Notes under the pieces: model-generated
Told to the model about the DNA's origin: nothing
Seen by the model: the letters and a program-made list of their open reading frames with translations, nothing else
Databases searched by the model: none
In this document: positions 6,515 through 12,486 of the stretch, piece after piece
How the letters are laid out: every line of letters starts with the position of its first letter
Position numbering within the stretch: position 1 is the first letter of the stretch
Program-made: the position numbers and the translations under genes
DNA from: Methanoregula sp.
GTDB lineage: Archaea; Halobacteriota; Methanomicrobia; Methanomicrobiales; Methanospirillaceae
DNA: 12,486 nucleotides
Direction: 5' to 3'
NCBI GenBank assembly: GCA_003154335.1
Contig: PMDE01000139.1
Coordinates: forward strand, 1 to 12,486

Positions 6515-6599
6515 GTGTTCTTTGATTAGTAAGGTTTTTCCGGTTCCGGAGTGTACCCGGTGGATTCGTATATGTTTTTCCGGAGCCGGAACATCTGCT

Positions 6600-8171
6600 C
6601 TACCGTATTCTTGTCTGTGACTGTTCCCGCATATAGGATAAAAGGTAATAGGGCCCTCCGACCCCTTTCCCCGAAGAACCGCTCGCTTTCCATCCACAAA
6701 AAGACTGTGTCCCCGGCCACGCCCCGGTCGTAGCTCCGCCCTGTCGGTTTGCATACGCAACACCCGACTGGATGCTGCTGAAGAAACAGGCAACCTCTTC
6801 GTCATCTTCAGAAAAAATGCCGGCAGTTAACCCGTAATCCGTCGAATTCGCTTCATCGAGCGCCTCTTTCAGGGTAGTGAAAGTATCGATGATCAGGATC
6901 GGCACAAAAAGTTCCTGCCTGGCGAGCGGGTGACTCCGTGCAAGTCCAGTGACAAGAGCAGGCTGCACATAATGCCCGAGCGAGAAATTCCCTTCAGTGA
7001 GCACATTTCCTCCGCTGATGATTTTACCTCCATCCTTTTTTATCCTGTCAATGGATTCCCTGAATCTTTCCACGGCTTTTGCCTCAATCAGTGGACCTGT
7101 AAAGGTCTCTTTTGCCCGGGGATCACCAGTTACAAGGCTTTCCACCTTCGTGCGAAGGTCAGCAATAACCCGGTCAGCTATCGACTCGTGGATATAAACA
7201 CGGGATGCGGCACTGCACTTTTGCCCGCTGAAACCAAATGCCGCCTTAAAAATTCCTTCAACTGCTTTCTGTGGATCGGCATACCGGGTCACAATAACCG
7301 GGTTTTTGCTCCCCATTTCAGAAATGAAAGGTTTGGAATAGCGTTGTTTTGCCATAAACGAGCGCTGAAGCAGCATCCCGACTTCACGGGAACCGGTGAA
7401 TGCAATCCCGGCAATGTCCGGGTGAGCAGTGATAACGTCACCGAACGAAGATCCCGGCCCGGTGATATACTGAATGCAATCCCGGGGTACTCCTGCAGCG
7501 ATACATGCATGATAGAGTTTCAGTACAGACAACGGAGCCACGCTGGTGGGTTTCAGGATGACCGTATTTCCGGTAATAAGGGCAGCTCCGGCCATCCCGG
7601 CTGCAAGGCTGAGAGGAAAGTTAAACGGAGATATGACAGCCCAGACCCCGTAGGGTTTCATAACACTCCGGCTTTCTGCTTCGGGACTTTCCGGACGGGT
7701 GAGGACAACAAACCCCTGATTCTGTTCATACATTTCCGCATGATAGCGTAGCATATCAATCGCTTCGCTTACCTCGGCAATTGCCTCGTAACGGTTTTTC
7801 CCGGATTCATACGTTATGACAGCTGCAAGGAGGAATTTCTGCATGTCAAGTATATCCGCAGTTTTCCGTATTATCCCACTGCGTTCTTTCCACGGACGAT
7901 CACGCCACGCAGGAAATCCCCGGTAAGCACCGGCAATTGCTGACCGGATCATGGCAGGGGTTGAGCTCTGGAATTTTCCGACAATAATCCGGAGATCAAA
8001 AGGAGAGATTACCGTAAACTCAGGAGCTGAAAGGATCTCGCCACCATCGATCATCAGGGGATTTGACTTGCCGAGCCCGGGCTGAACCAGGTCAAGCGCT
8101 TTTTCATATTCCCGGTGAATCGACTCATCAGCAAGAAGGTCAACATAGGTCAGTTTTTTTCCATTTTTCAT
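6600..8171 (-). CDS. pruA: L-glutamate gamma-semialdehyde dehydrogenase (1-pyrroline-5-carboxylate dehydrogenase)
   Basis: The enzyme oxidises glutamate gamma-semialdehyde, in equilibrium with pyrroline-5-carboxylate, to glutamate using NAD+. It is the second step of proline catabolism, after the facing proline dehydrogenase. At 523 residues it has the family's normal length, with all aldehyde dehydrogenase marks: SPFNFP with N184, ILKPTS with K207, the GSREVG nucleotide loop at 260-265, the general base in SEMG (E285), and FSGQKCSAASR with the catalytic cysteine C319. The FSGQKCSA context and the C-terminal NRQGGATTGAWPG and GGPYY segments are specific for this subfamily. One oddity is FCGWKASG at 491-498, where relatives usually have GGWKGSG. 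The ATG has no strong ribosome binding site. The gene lies 54 bases behind the radical SAM gene on the same strand, so the two may be co-transcribed. Assignment is firm. Confidence 0.92.
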   Translation of the reverse strand: MKNGKKLTYVDLLADESIHREYEKALDLVQPGLGKSNPLMIDGGEILSAPEFTVISPFDLRIIVGKFQSSTPAMIRSAIAGAYRGFPAWRDRPWKERSGIIRKTADILDMQKFLLAAVITYESGKNRYEAIAEVSEAIDMLRYHAEMYEQNQGFVVLTRPESPEAESRSVMKPYGVWAVISPFNFPLSLAAGMAGAALITGNTVILKPTSVAPLSVLKLYHACIAAGVPRDCIQYITGPGSSFGDVITAHPDIAGIAFTGSREVGMLLQRSFMAKQRYSKPFISEMGSKNPVIVTRYADPQKAVEGIFKAAFGFSGQKCSAASRVYIHESIADRVIADLRTKVESLVTGDPRAKETFTGPLIEAKAVERFRESIDRIKKDGGKIISGGNVLTEGNFSLGHYVQPALVTGLARSHPLARQELFVPILIIDTFTTLKEALDEANSTDYGLTAGIFSEDDEEVACFFSSIQSGVAYANRQGGATTGAWPGTQSFCGWKASGSSGKGVGGPYYLLSYMREQSQTRIR

Positions 8172-8225
8172 AAAAATCCGCCCCGGCCATTATTCCCGGT
8201 GAAGTCAGTCTGCAGAATGTTCTTA

Positions 8226-9749
8226 TTATTCCTCACGTGAAACCGTGGATCCTGAAAGGGTACCGCAGATGACGAGGGAATCCCTTTGGCGTTTTTTTTC
8301 CCGGAATACTTCCATGGTTTCATTAATACGGCGTTTAAGCCATTGTTCATCAAATTCTGAAGGATAAACAAATTTTACCTGGTTTGAAATATCCCAGTCT
8401 TCCCATGACTCAGGATCAGCAACCCGGGAAAAGAGTGGTGTTCCGGGAAGGGGGAGAGGTATCGTAAACCAGGCTTCATCAAGCGGGAGTGTTAGGGCAA
8501 GAGCAAAGGTCTTTTCGATAGACCCGATTGTCTCTTTGGGATACCCGACCATGAAAAACCCGGCAGTGCCAATACCTGCCTCAGCAAAAAGGTGGACTGC
8601 TTCGATTCCCTGTTCAACCGTGACACGCTTGTTCATGAGCCTGAGCGTTTCGTTGCTTCCTGCCTCCAGCCCAAGATAGGTCCGGATACACCCCGCACGC
8701 TTCATGAGATCAACGAGTTCACGGGTCAGACGATCGACCCTTGACAGACACGTCCACTTAATGGGCACTCCCCGCCGGATCATTTCGTCGCAGAAAGACC
8801 TGAGATAATCATTGTCAAGGGTAAAGCAGTCATCTGCTATCCAGAGACAGGTATAACCAAGAGCAATGATCTGTTCGATTTCTGAAAAAACCTTGACCAG
8901 GGAGGGCTTCCTGAACAGGTCACCCCATACCGGTTTTGAACAGAAATCGCATGAAAAGGGACAACCGCGGGTGACAATCAGGCTGGTCTGCCTGAGACCG
9001 CTGTTTTTTTCTATCGCTGCCTGGTAACGGTGATGATCAAATCCTGAACGGTCCGGGAGGGGGAGGGAGTCAAGGATTTCTGAGGGATTATGGACAGGGG
9101 GCGATGAAAATTCATGACCATCCCGTTTCAAATACAATCCCGGATAGGAAACAGGATCCCGGGTTTTCAGGTTATCAGGAGAACTGCCCGACGAAAGATA
9201 ATCATCACAGAAGCACGGGAACGTCACATCTCCCTCTCCGCAGAATACCATATCGAATTTTTCTGCAAACATCGCCGGGTTCACCGTCGGAAGCGGTCCC
9301 CCGGCTATAAAAAGTGACCCTGGCAGCCATTTCCGTAGTTCCCTCATCAGGTCAAACGCATTTCTGCTCATCGTAATCATAACGGAAATACCAATAATGG
9401 CAGGCCGAAATTCGGATATCCGGGCAATTACATCGTCAAAATTCTGAAATGTACAGTCAACAACCATTACCGGGATTCCCTTTTCCTGAAGCTGGCTGGC
9501 GAGGTACGCAATCCCCAGCGGGGGAAAAAGTTTCTCCACCGGATCTTTAAGCCGGAAATAAGGATAGACGAGGGTAACTCCGGGTCTGGAAGAACGGTTC
9601 ATAAGGCTTTCAGGTTGAACATGTGAGAGTGCTTTATATATATTCTCCTTCAGGGAAGAGAGTTCATAATCCGGTGCACCATCTGAAACAATCGTTGTTC
9701 TATGAAACGTGCCAGGCCAGTTTACCGTGGAATAACCAAAATTATTCAT
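8226..9749 (-). CDS. B12-binding-domain radical SAM protein
   Basis: Residues about 58-185 form a cobalamin-binding-type Rossmann domain (VYPYF, PPLGIAYLASQL at 76-87, GISV, IAGGPLPTVNP at 148-158, CGEGD). Residues from about 255 form a radical SAM barrel with the 4Fe-4S cysteines C263-X3-C267-X2-C270. The DxHxxG motif that ligates cobalt from below is not visible, which is common in this BchE-like class. Members methylate, rearrange or cyclise many substrates, and sequence does not reveal this one's target. The start is backed by GAGG five bases before the ATG. The first 50 residues before the B12 domain are atypical of the family, and M50 would be an alternative start. It sits 54 bases upstream of the semialdehyde dehydrogenase and is divergent from the aldo/keto reductase. 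Whether it acts in proline metabolism is unknown. Confidence 0.87.
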   Translation of the reverse strand: MNNFGYSTVNWPGTFHRTTIVSDGAPDYELSSLKENIYKALSHVQPESLMNRSSRPGVTLVYPYFRLKDPVEKLFPPLGIAYLASQLQEKGIPVMVVDCTFQNFDDVIARISEFRPAIIGISVMITMSRNAFDLMRELRKWLPGSLFIAGGPLPTVNPAMFAEKFDMVFCGEGDVTFPCFCDDYLSSGSSPDNLKTRDPVSYPGLYLKRDGHEFSSPPVHNPSEILDSLPLPDRSGFDHHRYQAAIEKNSGLRQTSLIVTRGCPFSCDFCSKPVWGDLFRKPSLVKVFSEIEQIIALGYTCLWIADDCFTLDNDYLRSFCDEMIRRGVPIKWTCLSRVDRLTRELVDLMKRAGCIRTYLGLEAGSNETLRLMNKRVTVEQGIEAVHLFAEAGIGTAGFFMVGYPKETIGSIEKTFALALTLPLDEAWFTIPLPLPGTPLFSRVADPESWEDWDISNQVKFVYPSEFDEQWLKRRINETMEVFREKKRQRDSLVICGTLSGSTVSREE

Positions 9750-9754
9750 TCAAT

Positions 9755-9758
9755 CCTC
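9755..9758 (-). promoter_or_regulatory. Shine-Dalgarno GAGG deciding the radical SAM start
   Basis: GAGG lies five bases before the ATG at 9749 on the minus strand. It favours the long form with a 50-residue N-terminal extension over an internal start at residue 50. Confidence 0.4.
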
Positions 9759-9824
9759 GAACCGGCGGTTGTATCTGAACAATGAGAAAACAAAAAACGA
9801 TTCACCGGGGTTACATTCCACAGG

Positions 9825-9831
9825 TTTAATA
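9825..9831 (+). promoter_or_regulatory. TATA-like TTTAATA upstream of aldo/keto reductase
   Basis: TTTAATA is centred 17 bases before the first ATG (9845) and 29 before the in-frame ATG at 9857. With the normal archaeal spacing of about 25 bases, transcription would begin near 9853, giving a leaderless message from the ATG at 9857. The true start may therefore be the fifth codon as annotated. No Shine-Dalgarno sequence competes with this reading. Confidence 0.35.
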
Positions 9832-9844
9832 GCCAGAGCCGGAT

Positions 9845-10702
9845 ATGATGATAATTATGGCAGGGAACAGCAGGATACGTCAGCTGATTGGCAGTTCGTG
9901 CCGGATCGGTCTCGGAGGTGAAGGAGTACTCCGTACTGAAGGGCGGGAAGAGGATGCACTTGCGATGCTTGATTCAGCATATGAAGCTGGTATCAGGTAC
10001 TACGACTCGGCCCCGGCATATGCCGGGAGTGAGGGGTATTACGGACGATTCTGGAAACAGCACCCGGAGAGGAAGGAACGTACGTTCCAGACAAGTAAAT
10101 CAGCGCAAAGAAGTGCGAACGGGGCATCTGAAGACCTTGAAAAAACACTCAAACGTATGGGGCGCGAACACCTTGGGCTCTGGCAGATCCACGATGTACG
10201 GGACAAAAATGATATCCTGCTCCTCGAAAAAGCAGGTGGAGCACTCCGGAAATTCTACCAGGCCAGGGAGAGTGGGATCGCACGAGGTATCGGCGTAACC
10301 GGGCATCACAACCCCGAAGTCCTTCTTCATGCAGTCACCCACTGGGATATTGATACAGTGCTTCTTCCTGTCAATCCCATTGAATCTGCGATCGGGGGAT
10401 TTCTTGATCGGGTTATCCCGGCGGCACGGGAACGAGGGATCGGAGTGATCGGAATGAAGACGCTGGGTGCAGGAAATTATATCCATCCCGAATCAGGGCT
10501 GACTGCGGAAAACCTGATCCGGTTTGCCCTTTCACAGGATGTGGATATTGTGATAGTCGGATGTTCGACTCCTGACGAAACCCGGCTTCTTGCCCGGTCA
10601 GGTCAAAATCACGTACCGATGAATGAAGAGGACCAGATTCGTCTGGTTGAGACAGTCCGTCCGTTTGCAGCCCGGCTGGCATACTATCGCGGAGTTTTCT
10701 AA
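9845..10702 (+). CDS. Aldo/keto reductase family oxidoreductase
   Basis: This cytoplasmic NAD(P)H-dependent reductase of 285 residues has the full catalytic tetrad of the superfamily: D54 and Y59 in YDSAPAY, K85 in QTSK, and H116 in QIHD. The barrel continues with GIGVTGHH at 146-153 region, a conserved GMKTLG strand, and the C-terminal VGCSTPDE nucleotide-phosphate loop. There is no C-terminal ferredoxin domain with cysteine clusters, unlike many archaeal homologues; it ends with YYRGVF. The substrate cannot be inferred, since the family reduces many aldehydes and ketones. Three ATG codons lie within the first five positions, and the TATA position favours the third. The gene is divergent from the radical SAM gene with a 95-base gap, so the two may share a control region. 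Confidence 0.88.
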   Translation: MMIIMAGNSRIRQLIGSSCRIGLGGEGVLRTEGREEDALAMLDSAYEAGIRYYDSAPAYAGSEGYYGRFWKQHPERKERTFQTSKSAQRSANGASEDLEKTLKRMGREHLGLWQIHDVRDKNDILLLEKAGGALRKFYQARESGIARGIGVTGHHNPEVLLHAVTHWDIDTVLLPVNPIESAIGGFLDRVIPAARERGIGVIGMKTLGAGNYIHPESGLTAENLIRFALSQDVDIVIVGCSTPDETRLLARSGQNHVPMNEEDQIRLVETVRPFAARLAYYRGVF

Positions 10703-10971
10703 GTATGCTGTTGTTTTGTAATTCGGAAAAAAGGTAGTTTCCTGTAAGCTGTCGCCAAAAATCTCTCCCGGTCACCAGTCATGTAAATAGTTACAAAGAT
10801 TTGGATCGGGTACCTGATCTCTTTTACATCCGCCTTCCCTTAAAAATAATCCATTCGACCGTTTTTTTCAAAAGATTAGCATTAACACAAAGAAATTCAA
10901 GCTTGTCATGCTATAACTAAAAAAGTCCGTGATACTGGCGGCTTACCAGCCTGATTAATAAATTACTCCGA

Positions 10972-10985
10972 GGCATCCGGATGCC
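10972..10985. repeat. Perfect 14-base palindrome GGCATCCGGATGCC
   Basis: The sequence equals its own reverse complement over 14 bases and lies about 110 bases upstream of the zinc-ribbon gene. It could be a dimeric-regulator operator or a short hairpin. It sits upstream of the candidate TATA element, where an activator would bind. Confidence 0.4.
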
Positions 10986-11078
10986 GCAGTGTTGTATGAG
11001 GAAGAAATTCCAGAAGTAATATACACGCATAAAATCCTGGTTCCCGTGAGAGGTTTGTTCACCAGAAAGGAAGGAAAA

Positions 11079-11102
11079 ATGAAAGGAGAAATGGTATGGT
11101 AA
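11079..11102 (+). other. Mini-ORF MKGEMVW overlapping the zinc-ribbon start
   Basis: A seven-codon frame with its own purine-rich upstream stretch (GAAAGGAAGG) ends with a TAA at 11100-11102, just past the ATG at 11096 of the next gene. The Shine-Dalgarno sequence of the main gene lies inside it. It may be chance, or it may couple translation. Confidence 0.2.
11085..11088 (+). promoter_or_regulatory. Shine-Dalgarno GGAG of the zinc-ribbon gene
   Basis: GGAG stands seven bases before the ATG at 11096 and supports that start. The closer ATG at 11091 yields only three codons. Confidence 0.5.
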
Positions 11103-12034
11103 CTCGTTGTCCACAATGTGAGGCCCAGGTTGTTGACGGACAGTCAGCATTCTGTAATAAATGCGGAGCACCACTACCGTTAAACAAAGGGGAAAAAGAG
11201 AGCGATCGTGAAGAAAAGACAGCTGTGCTGACGCCCACTAACCCTGTAAAAATCTGCCCGCACTGCAATGAACCGGTTTTTGATGAAAACAGGTATTATT
11301 GCAAAAAGTGTGGAGGGTATATACGGGGAGGAGAGTACGGAACACAAGTACCTGATGAAAAAAACACCTCAAAACCGGTTGTGGAGAAACCGGTTATTAT
11401 TCCGGGGATCTACCAGAACACAGAAAATACGCTGCCGGAAAAACAACAACCCACCGTGATGGGAAAAAACCCTGCCCGGTTCAAACCTGAAATAAATCCC
11501 TATTTCCTCATTTTTATCATTGTAGGAATAATAATCCTGGCATTCGCGGTGATAATTCTGTCAGGATCAGGAAATGGCGTTGCCCCGGGGGGTAATTCCG
11601 GAAATAGTCTGCAATCGGATAATAACCTTCCCGTGGTGGACCTGAGTTCAATAGCACTGACTATCAGTGATTTTCCCCAGGGATGGGCTGAGACAACGAG
11701 AGGGGGTTCGGAAAATTCCTATTCGGCTCAATTTATAGAAACATCCGGTGAAAACCCGGGACTGGTAGAGATCAATATAACACAATATGCTTCGACTGAT
11801 GCAGCCGGACAACAATTTATCCTCCGCAGGGGGCAGTCTTCCGGTGTTGATGTTGAGGCAATAAATCTTGGAAATGAGGGATTTGGGTTTATTGACGTTG
11901 ATTATGTTGTGGTCGTTTTCAGGAAAGGCCCAATAATAGTTACTGTGGAAGATACCCGTTCTGAATACCAGTTTAACCCGACAATAAATAATGCAAAAAA
12001 TTATGCACAGATTATGGCAGACAGGATCAAATAG
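11096..12034 (+). CDS. Double-zinc-ribbon, single-pass membrane protein
   Basis: The 312-residue protein has two zinc ribbons at its N-terminus: C5-X2-C8 with C20-X2-C23, and C54-X2-C57 with C69-X2-C72. A hydrophilic, lysine- and proline-rich linker follows, then one hydrophobic segment at about 136-155. Positive residues K124, R128 and K130 before that segment suggest the ribbons face the cytoplasm. A glycine- and asparagine-rich stretch leads to an external domain of about 140 residues that begins ISDFPQGW, a phrase I associate with archaeal and actinobacterial surface or sensor domains of unknown function. No enzymatic motif is visible. Proteins of this type are common in Methanomicrobiales and are mostly uncharacterised. 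A good ribosome binding site supports the start. The long flanking gaps make it a single-gene transcript. Zinc binding and topology are predictions from sequence, and the function is unknown. Confidence 0.82.
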   Translation: MVTRCPQCEAQVVDGQSAFCNKCGAPLPLNKGEKESDREEKTAVLTPTNPVKICPHCNEPVFDENRYYCKKCGGYIRGGEYGTQVPDEKNTSKPVVEKPVIIPGIYQNTENTLPEKQQPTVMGKNPARFKPEINPYFLIFIIVGIIILAFAVIILSGSGNGVAPGGNSGNSLQSDNNLPVVDLSSIALTISDFPQGWAETTRGGSENSYSAQFIETSGENPGLVEINITQYASTDAAGQQFILRRGQSSGVDVEAINLGNEGFGFIDVDYVVVVFRKGPIIVTVEDTRSEYQFNPTINNAKNYAQIMADRIK

Positions 12035-12486
12035 TGTTTCGATACCTGTTTTGCCTGATAAGCCGTAAAAAATTGTGCATCAGGAATAGTTACCCCGGAA
12101 CAAGGGGACTTCCCTACCGGCCAGAGAGAGAACTCTCAATGGATAAAAATCCCGACAGCATCGTTTTTTTATGATGAGACAACACAAAATCCAATTTCTT
12201 TTCCCTTTTCAGGTATTTTGATAACTCTTTATAATTGCAAAAGTTCGAAAATTTACAGAATAAAACCTGTTCACATTCTTTCCTGATGACAGGATTTCCA
12301 GCTCTGCAGAACTGTTAAAAAAACCTGAATGATCAGGGGTTTTGCACCTGCACTTTGTAAGGATGACCCCCCTCTTTCCAAAAAAAACAGGTAAGGCAGC
12401 CCATGGAAGGCTTCTTATCAACCCCGATGCATCTCCTGCCCTGGTAAAAAAAGATTTCTGAACCAGTCTTTGAGTCTGTCGCACCC
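12035..12486. other. Terminal region without a supported gene
   Basis: These 452 bases hold no convincing coding sequence. A small hairpin GAGAG...CTCTC at 12124-12137 and a seven-T run at 12164-12170 might close the zinc-ribbon transcript. A weak stem lies near 12320-12340 (AAAACCTGA / TCAGGGGTTTT with two unpaired bases). The longest minus-strand frame here, 91 codons, shows no family features and has a composition typical of noise. Confidence 0.4.

Larger units (their letters stand above)
6314..6599. other. Convergent spacer with several hairpins between the two proline-catabolic genes
   Basis: No gene is visible in these 286 bases. The stretch is unusually rich in inverted repeats: GTTTTACA (6403-6410) with TGTAAAAC (6430-6437), TGGTTA-CTTT-TAACCA (6455-6470), CCCCG-AGC-CGGGG (6502-6514) followed by a T-rich stretch, and TTCCGG-AG-CCGGAA (6578-6591) next to the minus-strand stop codon. 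Facing genes make a two-way terminator the simplest explanation. Confidence 0.4.
10703..11095. other. 393-base intergenic region with a perfect palindrome and a promoter-like segment
   Basis: No gene is supported here. The region holds a seven-T run at 10862-10868 that may end the aldo/keto reductase message, the 14-base palindrome described separately, a small hairpin CTGG...CCAG near 10935-10949, and AT-rich TAATATAC at about 11017-11024 that is a candidate TATA element for the following gene, with a leader of some 45 bases. Confidence 0.35.

Noticed and set aside
6930..7751. 273-codon open frame on the plus strand
   Set aside because: It lies entirely antisense to the semialdehyde dehydrogenase, whose catalytic motifs are intact. 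Its translation has no family features.
10917..11174. 85-codon minus-strand frame
   Set aside because: It overlaps the ribosome binding site and first zinc ribbon of the well-supported plus-strand gene and has no recognisable features.
12171..12240. ATGATGA resembling a C box of a C/D-box small RNA
   Set aside because: No CTGA D box appears at a suitable distance and no flanking terminal stem is seen.
12209..12484. 91-codon minus-strand frame at the window edge
   Set aside because: No motif, no ribosome binding site in view and irregular composition; it might continue beyond the window, but nothing supports it.

Overview
The window looks like a piece of a methanogenic euryarchaeal chromosome, most likely from Methanomicrobiales (Methanoregula-like). 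That placement is inferred from gene content and style: a protein with the archaeosine-synthase core motif, an archaeal-type split glutamate synthase, a monofunctional 6-phospho-3-hexuloisomerase, rubredoxin modules typical of strict anaerobes, a zinc-ribbon membrane protein, CCGG-rich coding DNA near 50% GC, and a mix of Shine-Dalgarno and apparently leaderless starts. No mobile element, CRISPR array, tRNA or rRNA gene was found.

Layout, left to right. Bases 1-212 hold the tail of an unseen upstream unit and a T-tract. Three plus-strand genes follow: a stand-alone archaeosine-synthase core protein (213-860), 6-phospho-3-hexuloisomerase (963-1580), and a glutamate synthase FMN/3Fe-4S subunit with a rubredoxin fused at its N-terminus (1807-3291). 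Facing them on the minus strand is a second rubredoxin fusion, this time to a pyruvate-oxidase-like thiamine diphosphate (ThDP) enzyme (3558-5330). Then comes a proline-catabolic pair in convergent orientation: proline dehydrogenase (plus, 5513-6313, with an apparent frameshift at its N-terminus) and L-glutamate gamma-semialdehyde dehydrogenase (minus, 6600-8171). Immediately upstream of the latter, on the same strand, is a B12-binding-domain radical SAM protein (8226-9749). Divergent from that is an aldo/keto reductase (9845-10702). An isolated double-zinc-ribbon, single-pass membrane protein (11096-12034) follows, and the last 450 bases carry no convincing gene.

How the genes may work together. 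Proline dehydrogenase and the semialdehyde dehydrogenase would convert proline to glutamate, and the glutamate synthase also makes glutamate, so glutamate is a common node. Four adjacent enzymes are redox enzymes, and two of them have a built-in rubredoxin, suggesting an island where electrons pass through small iron centres instead of only through NAD(P)H or quinones. That link is inference. The sequence directly shows the domain fusions, intact catalytic motifs and gene order.

The points most worth checking are the two neighbouring rubredoxin fusions and the N-terminal frameshift in proline dehydrogenase.
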